The translations under genes were made by a program, and so were the position numbers. Source: Liriodendron chinense (lineage: Eukaryota > Streptophyta > Magnoliopsida > Magnoliales > Magnoliaceae). Taken from it: DNA of 64,000 nt. The notes beneath the pieces are model-generated. The model was not told the DNA's origin. It did not search any database and saw nothing but the letters and a program-made list of their open reading frames with translations. Below are positions 32,806-45,262 of this stretch, piece after piece. Position 1 is the stretch's first letter; every line of letters starts with the position of its first letter. The stretch is taken from the NCBI GenBank assembly GCA_003013855.2, contig PVNU02004155.1:744001-808000 (forward strand), read 5' to 3'.

Positions 32806-33129
32806 ACCTCCCCCAAAATGACTTTGATATCAACACGTGTGCCACTGTTTGCACGTGATACACAATCGCCAATCAGCATCTCTCTAGAATAATCTCGACC
32901 GCATATGATTATCGAGTACCACACGAAATGGACCGTTCAAATTCACCGAGAAACTGATTCAGTTCCTCCGTCCTTGTCACGACCAACGACCTTTGACCAT
33001 GTGTCTTTTTCTTTGACGCCCTTCAAATTCTTCTGCAATGAACATAGTATACTCATCGGCTCCACTTGAAACTGTACTCCTCGATGATCCGGACACATGG
33101 CACTTTGGATAGATGATGACTCCGGTAGG
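32806..33129. other. Unremarkable intergenic sequence
   Basis: No coding or repeat signal recognised. Confidence 0.4.
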
Positions 33130-33215
33130 TGCTACGTGGGCCCCACCATCATGTATGTGTTTTATCCATGCCGTCTATCCATTTTTTTTCCAAATCATTT
33201 TAGTGCATGAGCTTA
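33130..33215. repeat. Half copy of the hairpin MITE family
   Basis: Only the left arm is present (GTGGGCCCCACCATCATGTA, TTTTATCCATGCCGTCTATC). It stops where the next element begins, and the right arm was not found on the far side. Confidence 0.65.
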
Positions 33216-33729
33216 AGAAATCGGATTGCTTCCTGAGTTACTCAGTACGCTCTTATCATACTGAGTAAACTTAGTTGGGCCCATTGTGAATGTATGTAGT
33301 TTATCTACACCGTCGATCCACTTTTTCAGATCATTTAAGGGGATGTAATTAAAATTGAAGCATATCCAAAACTCAAGTGATATAATGATTTCCACCTGTT
33401 GAAACCTTTTTATGGCCCGCAGTGATGTTTATTTGTCATCCAACCTTGTTCACAAGATCACACAAACATTGATGAAGAGAAAAAACAAATATCAACGTGA
33501 TCCCAAACCTCCACGGCCGGAGAATTTTTCAACGGTATAGGTTTAATTTATATTATTTCTTGTGGTGTGGTCCACTAAGATTTTTATATGTTTCATTTTT
33601 TGTCTCAAGCCATGAAATTATCTATTAAAAGGGATGAACGAGTGGATATACATAAATCACAATAGACCACCCCACGGAGTTTACTCAATACGCTTAGCTT
33701 ACTGAGTAACATTACGCAATCCGCTTCCT
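33216..33729. mobile_element. MITE, hairpin family with AGRAAKCGGATT ends, copy 1
   Basis: The left end AGAAATCGGATTGCTTCC pairs with the right end ATTACGCAATCCGCTTCCT. Inner pairs include GTTACTCAGTA and TACTGAGTAAC. The same element occurs at 47004-47583. Core arms GTTTATCTACACCGTCGATC and GAACGAGTGGATATACATAA. Confidence 0.8.
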
Positions 33730-33759
33730 AAAATTGCAGTTTTACCGCTAATGAGATAA

Positions 33760-35590
33760 GCTTGAAGGTATGCTTATGTTCTAGAGGGGGGGTGAATAGG
33801 ACTTTTTAATTTATCTTGCAAATTCAAAAGCTCAATTGCATTTATATTATAATATACCAATTAAGCACATGTAAATGATAGCAATTGATCACCCAAGATC
33901 CAACTCAATTTGACAACTCTTCTAAGAGAAGCATTTAGTCAAACAGTTCATATGCATGCTTGTGTCAATCATTCAAAGATGGCATATGAGCATTTTGTCA
34001 AATACAAGATGGACATACAATTAAGCACTTATAAGATTAATCAACAAGGAACAAAATAGACAAAATGCATTCACCACATTGCACACGATGTATAGTGGTT
34101 CGGTTTCCCTACTCTACTCCCGGTTCACGATCTCAACCTATGAGACCATCGGATTTCACTATAGTCGTGGTTTTAAATCAGGTTAACCATCAACTTTAAC
34201 ATCCTTTGATATAGGACCGCGTTTACCATCCGCCGATGGCCCAATCCAGAGACTTGACGAGTTTGGATCTCAAACTCTCACCAATCCTAATCCAAGGACC
34301 ATCACGTACACTCCCGTCAGAGTTTCCCAATCCAGGGAATAGAGATTCAATAAATGGACTCTCAAAAACTAGACATACCTAGACGATTGAGCCCCGAGTC
34401 AACGTCGTTGATGAGTAGCTTCAGCTTCCACGAATGCCTTAGCTTCTCTCTAAGCTCCCACGATCAGCTATCAATGCATATGATGTTCCTAGACTAGTGC
34501 CGAGCAGGTAGGGAGAAGGTATTGATGTCCCATATGCCTATTACAATGTAATGGATAATGAAGGAACCATCAATTGGATCATTCAATGGCTATAAATAAC
34601 TTCAAGATGAAGATTGAATGATTGGGACAGCCATGAATACCATGCTTGAGTTCATTGTTCAAACCGAGCTTTGAATACTCAATGTAGTGCCATTAATGGC
34701 TAGGTTTGAAGGATGAACTCAAGTCTATAATGAGCAAAAGAGATTAAATGAAAGCCTTAATAGCCTCTCTTAATGCTCTAAATGGGTGTGCAAGTTCTAC
34801 CCTCAAAGCCCTCGAAATATGCCTTTATAGGCTCCAAGAATCGGGCTCCAACAGATAGAAAACGGTCACGTGCGACCTGTCTAAACAGCCCAACGACTGG
34901 TCTTGACTATGCCTTCGACCGGTCTGACGACCGGTCTCCCTATATGAAAAAACCCCTGAAGTCTCTGGACATATTTTGGTCCATTTGCGACCGGTCGTGG
35001 GAGGTCAGCGACCGGTCGTGCGACCGGTCTCCCTTTAATCTATACTTCACATTTGGTTGCTGGACAGATTTCGTCCATTTACGACCGGTCGCATGACCAG
35101 TCTTGAGAGACCAGCGACCGGTCCTCAGACCGGTCTTCAGCCAGATTTTTATGAGTTTTCTCTTTCAAAAGCTTTCTGTCTGAGACCCTGTTTCAGCCGA
35201 CCAGTCGTCAAGCTTAATTTTACGGCTTGAAATGGAGTGAACTCCCTTGTCTTTAATGGTGCACATAGAGATGATTTTCCTATGTTTTTCAACTGATTGG
35301 TACCTACATAATGAAGGTCCAAGACTGACCATCTTGACCTTAAGCCCGTGGATCAATTGGCAAACATAAAATGCGATTCGAATGCCATGGACTTGGATGT
35401 TTCGGGATCCTATAAGCTATCTATATACAACTTACCTTCCGAGCTTGATTTGGCTTGAATTTGAGTGTGGAAAGCTACTTTGGTCTTCAAGTCTTGAGTC
35501 TTCAATCTTCATCGGGGCTCACGAGACTTGATTGACTCAACGATCACGCAATTGACAATACAATGCACAAATCAGTGCACTAACACTTCC
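33760..35590. repeat. Unclassified non-coding repeat with CTAGAGGGGGGGTGAATAGG leader
   Basis: The block starting CTAGAGGGGGGGTGAATAGG (33781) followed by ATGTATAGTGGTTCGGTTTC (34090) and ending near CAGTGCACTAACACTTCCC (35573) resembles a dispersed plant repeat that I associate with non-autonomous LTR elements. No LTR pair, primer site or long frame was verified. It contains the GACCGGTC cluster at 34890-35215. Confidence 0.4.
34890..35215. repeat. Cluster of GACCGGTC palindromes
   Basis: GACCGGTC or one-mismatch forms (GACTGGTC, GACCAGTC) occur about a dozen times in 330 bp, in short combinations such as GCGACCGGTCGTG and GACGACCGGTCTCC. Spacing is irregular, so it is not a simple tandem array. 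Confidence 0.85.
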
Positions 35591-35616
35591 CATTGTGGAG
35601 GTATCCTCCTTTGGAT

Positions 35617-36090
35617 TAGGTGAGACTCCGGATCCACCGAGGTAGGTGGGAGCCTGACTGTGGGGTGTATTAAAAGCTCATTTTAGGGCATCATCCAAGA
35701 AATAAAGTAGCTTAAGTATCATATGGACCATAGTACACGAAACAATGGTGATGGACCATTAAAATTTTCTTGTGGGTCACAAAAGCTTTATATCAAGATG
35801 ATATTTGTGTGGTCTCTTCATCTAGGTGTTTGTGACCTTATCAATAGGTTGGATGGAAAATAAACATTTCGGTGGAATCCGTGAAGCTTTTAACGGTGGG
35901 GATTCAATCACCACTGTTTCTGTGGTGTGGTCCACCTAAGGTTTGATTCAGCTTCATTTTTGAGCTCATGCCCTAAAATGAGCTTTCAAAATGGTTGGAC
36001 AGTGTGGATTTAAGGCACATACATCTGTGAGCCTCACAATCAGGGGTCCCACCCGTCTCAGTCCATCCAGGGTCTCACCTAATCCGCTCC
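35617..36090. mobile_element. MITE, hairpin family with 9-bp target duplication (Mutator-like)
   Basis: CCTTTGGAT flanks both sides (35608-35616 and 36091-36099). The right end GTCTCACCTAATCCGCTC is inverted to the left end TAGGTGAGAC, where the outer GAGCGGAT of the inverted repeat appears to have been lost between two GGAT motifs. Core arms surround TTGTGTGGTCTCTTCATCTA and its complement. A 9-bp duplication is typical of Mutator-like elements. Confidence 0.75.
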
Positions 36091-36099
36091 CCTTTGGAT

Positions 36100-37325
36100 G
36101 AAGTGTTAAAATGGGCCGACATTCAACGCCTTTACATACATATATGATACCTACATTTTTCACAAATATAATACAAAACACACATAAAACATTTGTAAAT
36201 ACTTTACTTAAGATAAACTACTTATGCCTCAAATAGCCTATCTTGGTTTCTACTTATTAAACCTAAGTAATTAGATACCTTTTAAGTTAAAAAGTTACTT
36301 ATAATTGACCCTGTTTTTTTGTCTTGCCTGCTAGCTCAGCTGGAAGACCACTAACCCCAAAGGTGGGTGGGTGCATCATGTGACTAACCATGTGGGTACA
36401 TTGTGTAGCGAACAGGATGGGTGCGTTGCATGACTGATATAAAAAAACTTGACCTTAAATCAAATTTACTTATCTCAAATAAGTTACTTATCTACTGCTA
36501 TTAAGTAGAAAAAGTAACTTATTTGGTGGTATCCAAACGGGCCCTTAATATTAGATGCTTTCACACGTTGCCAAGTGTGTAAGAGTTAGCATTTTTCAGT
36601 TATGCTCCATCTAAAAATGTTTCAACCATTTAAACTATGTAGACCGTTGTATAATCATTACACATATAAAATATTCCCAGTCATGTCTACCAACCATTAT
36701 ACTCCCACAACTCACAGTAGTCATGTGTGGCGATGCAAAAACTTAGGCCAATCCAAAACTCGGGCAGGTCAAGTTACAGGAACAATGTTAAATCATGCTT
36801 AAAACCTCTAAAATCTTTGAATGAGACCCGGTTAAAATTTGGAATGGCCTGGTTGAGCTCTATAGATCAATAGAATGCAGACCCTGTTTCAACAGAGATC
36901 GTGGGATCAAATGTTCATGTGGTCTGTGTGTGAGTGTGTAAAAATAAATAAATAAATAAATTTGAAATTGCCTTATTTTTTGGCATCCCTTTCTACTAGT
37001 AGGATATCAAATGAGTGGATTCGATGACAAATAAAAACCAAAGCGATCGCCCTAACACAACTTTAGGTGTCCACATTCCAAAAGTTTACTATGTGTTCCC
37101 CACTTGAGTTTGGGATGGGCTTGATTTCTAGGCTCTACGATCATGTGAGGTGAGAGCAGGTATGGATCTCATGCACTTGTCCTCCCACAGATAGATAGAC
37201 TTAATTCCAAAGACAATGACATGACGTGTGCCCAAATAGACCCATAGATGCAAGTAATGTGAAGTGGTTTCTATACTCCAAGCCTTGTTTTTCATAAGAA
37301 AAGAGTTCAATTTATGCAGATTGCT
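36100..37325. other. Intergenic; possible SINE-like piece at 36332-36440
   Basis: CTAGCTCAGCTGGAAGACCA (36341) resembles a tRNA A box, but no convincing B box follows, so only a tRNA-derived repeat is suggested. Near 36530 the end CCAAACGGGCCC followed by TTAA resembles a PIF-type terminus without a located partner. An (AAAT)n run lies at 36943-36961. Nothing else recognised. Confidence 0.3.
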
Positions 37326-37937
37326 TGCGACGGTCGAAAGCTAGGTGGAGCCCACCATGATGCTTGTGAGAAATCCAACTTGTCCATCCGTTTTTCTTGC
37401 ACATTTAGGCCATTAGCCCAAAAATGAGGCAGATCCAAAACTCAAGTGGGACATATCATGTGAAAAAATGGGCAGGGAAATGCTTGCCATTGAAACCCTT
37501 TTGAGTCCACCGTGATGTTTATATGCCATCCAAACTATTCATAAGGTTATTTCTATTGGGATGAATTGAAAACACAAAAATATTAGACCAACCGAAAAAT
37601 TTTGTGGCCCCACAAATGTCAAAATGGTAGGTTTTTTTTTTTTTTTTTTTTTTTACACACATGCCCTCACACCCACACACAACACAATGGGTACTAGGAA
37701 CCCATGACCTTAGTGTTGAAACTCTTATGAGTCTACTACTAAGCCATGAGTAAGGACCCAATGGTAGGTGTTCAATCCCCATTGTTTCCGGTCATGTGGC
37801 CCATTTTAGTTTCAAATCTACCTTATTTTTTTGCTCATGTCCTAACATCAGTAACACAACAAATAGAGTAGATTTCTCACAAACATCATGCAGGAGCCCA
37901 CCTAGCTTCTGACTCCTACGGTCGGACTAGCTATCAA
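37326..37937. mobile_element. MITE, hairpin family with AAGCTAGGTGG ends, interrupted by a SINE
   Basis: GAAAGCTAGGTGGAGCCCAC at the left pairs with GGAGCCCACCTAGCTTCTG at the right; the outer GACGGTC and CTACGGTCGG also pair. Arms GTGAGAAATCC and GATTTCTCACAAACATCATG. A relative lies at 62704-63070. The interior is split by a SINE at 37633-37759. Confidence 0.85.
37633..37759 (-). mobile_element. SINE (tRNA-derived) with poly-A tail
   Basis: On the minus strand it starts GGGTCCTTACTCATGGCTTA, with A-box-like TGGCTTAGTAGTAGACT and B-box-like GGTCATGGGTTCCTAG, and ends in a run of about 22 A. A perfect 10-bp duplication, AATGGTAGGT, flanks it at 37623-37632 and 37760-37769. Confidence 0.85.
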
Positions 37938-38271
37938 TCTGTGTCCTCAATGATTAAAGCATTGATATTATTAGACAAGTGGCAACCCTTTGGGGGGACT
38001 GCCTTCCTTAACATATAGCCAGCAAAGAAAGAAAGAGACAGAACAAGGACGTCAATTCAATGGATCCATGTCAACTAGTGGTAGGATTTGATTAGGTCAT
38101 GTGCCGCTGTCAGAGATGGGGCCAAAGGTAGAGTATATACTTTATCGAACAATTTTCAAACATACATCATATAGCCCCATCTTTGATAGTTCCATGTGCC
38201 CAAATCAAATCCCACAATGGTGGTGGCTCCCCTGATGCACCAAACTTGCCTCTATGGAATAGGTGGTGCAA

Positions 38272-38305
<34 letters not shown>

Positions 38306-39619
38306 AGAAAAAGAAAGGGCAAAAAGGATAGGAAGAGGTGGGGGAGGCAGTGGGGTCAAAGTTCAATCCATTTCAAAATTACCTAAATCACAATTCAAAT
38401 GATTGAAGTTCGAATTCGTAGTTCAAAGTTCAATCCATTTCAAAATTACTCAATTTGATCTGATCGGGTAGATGCCCACATGTCACTTTTCAGTTCATAT
38501 AATTCTCAGTGCAATTTCACCTCGCTCGATACGTTAGCACAATACTCTACTTCAACAAGGTTGATCCTACTTGTACAATCAACAGTCCCATTAAAATAAA
38601 CAAGTGTCCATCAATCAAAGGTTAGGATTGTTGAAGCAATCTAAGGTAGGACAGTGATTGATGACAGCAGGCTCCACAATCCCTTGCTGTTGCTCTCCGA
38701 AATACTTGTTTGGCCGAGGAATCCTAAACACATTGTAAGCTAAACCCGTGCTAAGAAATAATAAAGCCGCAATTAACAATGAATGTATAATAAATTAATA
38801 ATACTATGAATGACTCAGTATCAAATACTGGTAATAATATAAGCAAAAGAACGTTCTCCTATACTTCCAGACATGCTAAGCTCCACGTCTTCTTGTACCT
38901 CCATCGTTGGTAGTATTTCTCTGGAACCACCTATCAAGCATTATACAGTGCCTGAGCCTGAGTATCATCTCTCCTAGTGACTCATGTTCCACACATGTTC
39001 ATGAAGCAATATTTAGAGAGGCACATTATGGATGGATAATCTCTCTAAAATTAGGTTGATCTAGTAAAGCCTAACCATCCTATTGATGGCAATCAAAAGG
39101 ATGGTTAAAACTAGTAAGTGAAAGGTTTGAATTCCAAAATCAACTAGTAATTATCTTATTCTCCATTTAATACTTTGATTATGGTCCATTCCCACTTGGG
39201 TCACCAATTTGAACTTTTTATATTTCCATACAACAAAACTAGGTGTACGGTTGAAGATGCATGGCGAACAACGATTATATTTGAAGTATACCCACGTATT
39301 AACTATAGCAATGATATGTCCACACATGACCCATGGCCATCATGATCTACGGACAAAATCACCAATATCAAACAATCAAAATACACATTGTCAATGGATA
39401 AGGTTCACATTGGCTTTCCAAAGAACACAACCCTAACAATAGCTAACAATGATGCCGAGGTTGTGGGCAGCGGGCAAAGAGTAGGCATGAATAGCAGGTA
39501 ATATGCTGTGATGATGGGTTTGGGTTGAATTTGATGGTGTTCTGACACCAACACAAAGGTGCCCTAATTTGTATGGTACCAAGGTTGTGGATTGTCAATC
39601 AAGTACACTGGCAGCGGTA
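37938..39619. other. Intergenic, no gene recognised
   Basis: Only a (CT)13 microsatellite at 38272-38298 and a short direct repeat (GTTCAAAGTTCAATCCATTT region at 38356-38444). Confidence 0.45.
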
Positions 39620-39781
39620 GAATAAGTGAAGAAAACAATCGTTTCAACACTGAGGTCCTAGTATCGATTCCCAGCATGGGGGTGGCTAACATTTAAGTGT
39701 GACTGACAATGTGGGTGTGTACTAACAATGTGATGTATGTACTAACCCAAAAAGTAAAATAAAATAAAATTAAAATAAAAT
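39620..39781 (+). mobile_element. Probable SINE relative
   Basis: GTTTCAACACTGAGGTCCTA and a B-box-like ATCGATTCCCAGC parallel the SINE at 37633-37759 (GTTTCAACACTAAGGTCATG). It is followed by TGTGGGTGTG sequence and an A-rich tail (AAATAAAATAAAATT). Borders approximate. Confidence 0.45.
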
Positions 39782-40099
39782 CATAGGCAGCAAGCAAGTG
39801 TGAGCTCACAGGCACTGAGTGCTACAGGCTCAGATATGACAGCCACAATGAGGTCAAAGATGGTGGTGATGGGTTCTACAGACAGTCGTGATCCACGACT
39901 GAATGGCAGAAGACAGGCAGTAGGTGGCTTCGGGTTTGTCGGCAATGCACTGGATGTTAGATGCAGGCAATGAAAAGACGATGTTGGAGTAGGGATTATA
40001 GGTTCGAGATCAAAACAAATCTGATCAAAACAGATGTGTTAATTTGGGGTAGTTTCCATCGAATTCAACACACAATGGTTGGGCACAAATCCAATGGTC

Positions 40100-40599
40100 A
40101 GGAACAATGCTCTGATACCATCTCAAATTGACAGTGGTAAACAAAGCATAGAAAGAAATGGGTCAATATTGTATATTATTTCAAGGCTCTTAATAGGGTT
40201 TATTACAAAAGATTGCATATATGAATGATCTGAATTTACAGGAAGATGGAGATCCTAATATGATATCCTATTATCTTACTTGTTCATGGGAGATTTACTA
40301 AATCCTATGTCCCTTGTTTCTCCACCTTTAAGTCCTTATCTTGACATCTACAACTCGTTACCTTGTGCCATAACCCAACCCACTTAAAGCCCATCATGCC
40401 TAAGCCCAACCTGACCCAAGTCAGGCAGAACTCATCTGACCTAATCTGCCAAGATCCACTTAGGTCTATAGACTGGAAAATGAGAAGGTATGCTAACCCT
40501 ACCTAATTACTGAATGCGTACACAAATACACAAATGCACACAATCTTCTATTATTTCGTTTAAAGTTGGGTAGGGTCAACCAATTTATAGTAGGGTGTG
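40100..40599 (-). repeat. Possible LTR next to a primer-binding-like site
   Basis: GCTCTGATACCATCTC at 40109-40124 reads GAGATGGTATCAGAGC on the minus strand, as in other primer sites of this window. The LTR would lie to its right and internal sequence to its left, but I found no partner LTR or coding remnant. Confidence 0.35.
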
Positions 40600-41568
40600 T
40601 GTTATGGGTAAATCCGAGCTGACCTCAGGTCACGGGAAAAGCCCATAGTCCAGTGGGCCTAGGTACAGGTCCTCAAATCTGACCTGAGACTGGGCCGATG
40701 ACCTGACGACCTGAGACCTCCAAGACGACCTGAGACCTCCAGGATGACCTGAGGCCCGATGACCTGACGACCTGAGGCTAGGCCGACGACCTGACGACCT
40801 GAGACCTCCAGGACGACCTGAGACCTCCAGGATGACCTAAGGCCCAATGACCTGACGACTTGAGGCTATGCCGACGACCTGAGACCTCCAGGACAACATG
40901 AGGCCCGATGACCTGACGACCTGAGGCTAGGCCGATAACCTGACGACCTGAGACCTCCAGGACGACCTGAGGCCTGACGACCTGAGACCTCCAGGATGAC
41001 TTGAGGCCCGACGACCTGACGACCTGAGGCTAGGCCGACGACCTGACGACCTGACGACCTGCTGAGATCTTAGGCTTTCCGCCAAGAAAATAGGCGAAAG
41101 ATCTAGAGAATCGTCGAGGAATACGTGAACATCTCCTATAACTACGGAACGGCCCAAGAATCACTCTGATCCGAGAATCCCTCCCCTGAAATCACGGCTT
41201 CAAAAAGGGAATACAATTCTGCAACCTAAGTCTATAAATTGACGTGTCCTCTTCATTATCAAGGGACGAGACAAAAACTGATCTAAAGAGAGATATTTAA
41301 TCTTTCAAGATTCAACTAACTTAGGCATCGGAGGGCTAACGGCTGGACCCCAGCCACCCCTCTTAGCTTTCCTTTGTGCTTTGCAGGGTCTAGGAAACCT
41401 TCAGTCCAGATCTAGACCGCACACCTGCAGGAGATCAATTGCATCCATCCATCCAAGTTAGAGGTCACCTCATCTCATCTGCTGACCAGTTGGAGTTCAC
41501 CTCATCTCATCCACTGACCAATTGGAGGTCACCTCATCTCGTTTGTTGACCATTTTTCAGCATAAACA
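40600..41568. repeat. Solo gypsy-type LTR carrying a minisatellite
   Basis: TGTTATGGGT at the start and CATAAACA at the end; GTGTG flanks at 40595-40599 and 41569-41573. The downstream half includes ACTTAGGCATCGGAGGGCTA, a motif I associate with the transcribed part of plant Tat/Ogre-like gypsy LTRs, and TATAAATTG (41233) could be the TATA element. The upstream half (U3) is mostly a GC-rich minisatellite. Confidence 0.8.
40681..41062. repeat. GACCTGA-based minisatellite
   Basis: Composed of interleaved units GACGACCTGA, GACCTGAGACCTCCAGGAC and GACCTGAGGCYAGGCC in higher-order combination. GC-rich in AT-rich surroundings. Minus-strand readings with repeated LRSSWRSQVV are artefacts of the repeat. 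Confidence 0.9.
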
Positions 41569-41573
41569 GTGTG

Positions 41574-44500
41574 GATGCAAGGGCAGCGATGCCACAACAG
41601 TCGATTACTTAAATTCATGGAAAATCAGGAGTCGCTACTCGAGAACTAGAATTACACAAAATAGTGAAAATGACTCCAAATCTTTAATTTATCCTAAAAA
41701 CTATCGGATAAGGGATCCGATTACAAGAGAATGAGGGTTTAGGCACCTCGTCTTACCCAATTACAGTCTCCAACACCAAAGAAAAGAGAATTCAATAAGA
41801 CTTCATAGCATCTATCAATGTAATACAAATTACAAAGAAATGAAAAGTTAAATAGAAATTAGCAAGAAATTTCTCCCCGAATCCTTGTATGTTGGCCTTT
41901 ATCTTCTCTCCTCGGTCAGCAACTTGTTTTGAATCAATGATGTTTGACTTATCAAGATAAGAACTTAAGCCTGAATAATCCTTTCGGGCCTAATTCCCTT
42001 ACATTCAAACACCATCCCTTCTACTTCATTGCTTCTTGCTCTCTCTCTCTCTCTCTCTCTCTCTATTAGTTAGGTTCTCAACACATGAGAGTTTGAAGAT
42101 CCATTAACCTTTTCTTGTTAAGAGATTCTCTATTTATAAACTCCCTTGATGGCAAACATACAAAATAAGAGAACTTGAGAGAGATTTAAAAGAGAATGTT
42201 CAAAATTAGGAAGCTTATTCTCATCTATTAGAAAGAAGGACAAGATGGTCATTGCTTCTTTTGGATAAGAATAAATAGTTAAAAAAGGAATTTCTCTAGA
42301 AGTTGCTTAACTGGCTTTTTGTAATTTCCTTCGTTTAGGCACTTTCTAGAGATATTCTTTTATTTATCTGTGTTTAAGGAGTTAAGAAGGAGATTTTATT
42401 CCATCATTAAGCTTATAAGGGAAAGAAATTGACTAATCTTCTAGAAGTGACTGGACAAGACCTACTACCCTTTTTAGAGCCATTCATCATTGTGGACCAC
42501 AGGATCTTTCGATTTTTGGACCCAAATCTTATGATCTCTATACCATCATAAGGCTCTTTATGCACCCGATGCGATAGTATGGAAGATTACGAACAATTAT
42601 GCTCATTGATCAAATTATGGTTAAAAAATCTAGATTGTGGCCCATCTCACTTGGGCCCCATATGCCACATCTTTTTGTTAGACCCTCTATTCGAAATCTG
42701 TGTACCTATTTAATGAAAGCTTTCTAAGTAATTGTAGATCTTTTAAATTACTTCACAATGGACTCCACGATCAACCCAATTGGACAAAAAGGTAGGGACG
42801 CAACCACCCTTGAACAATGCCAGCCTAGCCCATCAACGGTGGGCGAGTATACCATTCAACAATGCGCCCATTAATCATAATATATTCATCTGATCCTAGA
42901 AATATCATCACCATTGCGTAGATATCTTGAGTACTACATGATAGACCGCAAGATCATCAAAATCTGATTTAAAATGAGGAAGATATTATGCCTTGAAAAT
43001 CATTACTCCCACCACACAACAACAGAAAGGTAAAATTTACTTGTGGATAAAATTTACTTGCCCCCAGATAAGCAAGTAAATTTTACTAGCATAGAAAAGG
43101 CTTCCATACTAGAAATCAATGAGCGCAACCCAACAAACTTGCAGGACGCACATCTTCATAAAATATACCAATTCATTTAAAATTTCATCAATTTGAGTTT
43201 GAATTTTTTATCTCTATTTATCCAAAGTAGGTGTATACATAAAGTTGGATAGGGCTTAACCAAACTCAACCAATTACTCATGAGCCACATTTCTAGCCCA
43301 AACCCGACCTCCTGGCTGTTTTGCTTTGCCCAAACCCACCTCAGAGCAGGTCTGGCCAATTGACCCACATCTAAAGGTCATTTTAATCTATGGAATTATC
43401 ATTTTCTTATTATCGAATAGTCACTCGACTCATCGATGCCATAATGATCATCTTTTGGCGTGGTTACTAGGTTATTCATGTCATTTACACATTTTGGGAT
43501 GGGAGGCTATGCATGTGGATGTTTTGACCTAGGAAAGGAGAGAGAATTGTCCTCCCTTTTTTTTACTAGGGCTTCTTTCCCTTATTCTTCATGTACTCTT
43601 AATGCTCTTTTAATAAATTACTGTTCTCTAAAGAAAGCGAGGAAGAAAAAAAGATTAATGGATTGGCAGGACTTTTAGCCTACGGAATGGTGAAGGTAAC
43701 AAATGGGAACCTATATCCTACACACGTGCTATGTTGGTGCATATGGGCATTGGCACATTTTCAGTATACATGCATTGAGAAGCCAAAATTAATTCTAGCT
43801 AAGGCTATCAATGGATCCAAGAATGCCCAAAGCATCCGGCCTGATTCAAATTTCAACCCCTTTTAATAACCCCTTTTAATAATAGGTTTAAATTAAGGTC
43901 CATGGACTTGGAATCCGAGTAGGAACCGGGTCAGTTAGGTACCCAAACATTTAAAAAAAAATCATGCTTCATTTAATTATATTTTTCTATTTAAAAGCAA
44001 TGTTTCTGATATGAACCCAAACAGATTCAGGCCTCAAGACTTATTGGGGACGCACTCTAGACCCAATTCTGTATACAACCCACATTTCAGTTAATGGACC
44101 CTGATGGGGTACCTGAATCCATTCGGATTCCGATCTGGGGTGTGAGTCTGTTTGCACACATGTGTGCGTGTGAGTTACCTTTTATCCAAACCCAACAGGT
44201 GCACCACCAGTATCCGACCCTTGACAGCCCTGCTCCTAGTTTGCTAGACTCCAGCAATCTGTGTAGAAAAGCAGTCTACCTACCTGGCAAGTTAACTTGA
44301 AGATGGACATAAGAACATAGAACCAAAAATTTAAGATTAGCAAGCATTAAAAAAAAAGAGCAAATTACAGAAGATGCTTACGACTCACAATTTAGAGTCC
44401 AAGACCGCAGCTCTCATTCACAGTAAATGATGCAGCAACATAAGAACTACAAATAAGCAATACCGACTTGATTTGTCTAATCTTACATTGGAGACATGGA

Positions 44501-44983
44501 CATTGCCGTCGCCTCCCTCTTCCACCATACAATCATCAACCCATTTCCGGCCAATTTCCTAATTGCCTTCATGCATAGTCAGCTTGTGAAGACCTCCAGC
44601 TCAAAGGATGGTCATGCAGTCCAATACAAATCAAGCAACCAAGCTTGTTCACAAAAAGAAAAAGAAAAAAGAAAGAAAAGAAAAGAAAAAGATGTTCTCC
44701 GCCTTGGAGCAAAAGCCACATACTCACTAATGCAATAAAAACCAATTCCATTATAGTACCTGAAAGCAAATTTTATTCTGATGTATAAAACCTACAACTA
44801 ACCTCGATCATTGAACAGAACTTAATATACCAGTAGTCATAACTGGTAAAAAGAAACTTATTATGTCCAGCTTGCCCTTTAAACTCCAAAATGAAAAAGA
44901 AAAAGAAAAGGAATTCTTCATTATAAATTCAACACTAGTTTCCAAGATCAATAGTATGAAGCACCGCATAAAGAAAATCCACG
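41574..44983. other. Intergenic, no gene recognised
   Basis: 41600-41760 contains GGAGTCGCTACTCGAGAACT and a region reminiscent of a common plant retroelement leader, but no frame or LTR supports it. A (CT)12 repeat lies at 42037-42063. No coding similarity seen in 42100-44980. Confidence 0.4.
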
Positions 44984-45057
44984 TAGCTACGTAGTTATAA
45001 ATATTGGAAAGACCTTCAAATAGCTACATAGCTATAAATATTGGAAAGACCTTCAAA
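44984..45057. repeat. 37-bp tandem duplication
   Basis: Two near-identical copies, 44984-45020 and 45021-45057 (AGCTACATAGCTATAAATAT type). Confidence 0.85.
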
Positions 45058-45149
45058 ATGAGCTAATATTGATTGACCCAAACAAATAAGGCTTTTAGAC
45101 ACGCCTGTCCGCTGAATTTCACCCATGTCACTCACATTTCTAGTACATT

Positions 45150-45262
45150 TTTCCTCAAGAATGACTTCCATCTCACCCAATTAGTTCTGAAGAATGACTT
45201 CCATCTCCCCCAACTAGTTGGGATAAGGCTTAGACGAGGATGATGATGCTGATGGTGATGAT
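45150..45262 (+). repeat. Retroposon 3' tail (AACTAGTTGGGATAAGGC type)
   Basis: CCAACTAGTTGGGATAAGGC followed by TTAGACGAGGATGATGATG. This resembles the 3' end of a widespread plant retroposon with a microsatellite tail. The opposite-strand counterpart is at 49040-49110. Confidence 0.5.

Noticed and set aside
36332..36440. Possible tRNA gene (A-box-like TAGCTCAGCTGG)
   Set aside because: No matching B box, no acceptor-stem pairing found; at best a tRNA-derived repeat.
40659..41157. Repetitive minus-strand readings with RSSWRSQVV-like units, and a CRISPR-like look of the array
   Set aside because: Direct products of the GACCTGA minisatellite; units are interleaved without unique spacers, and the sequence is a plant LTR.
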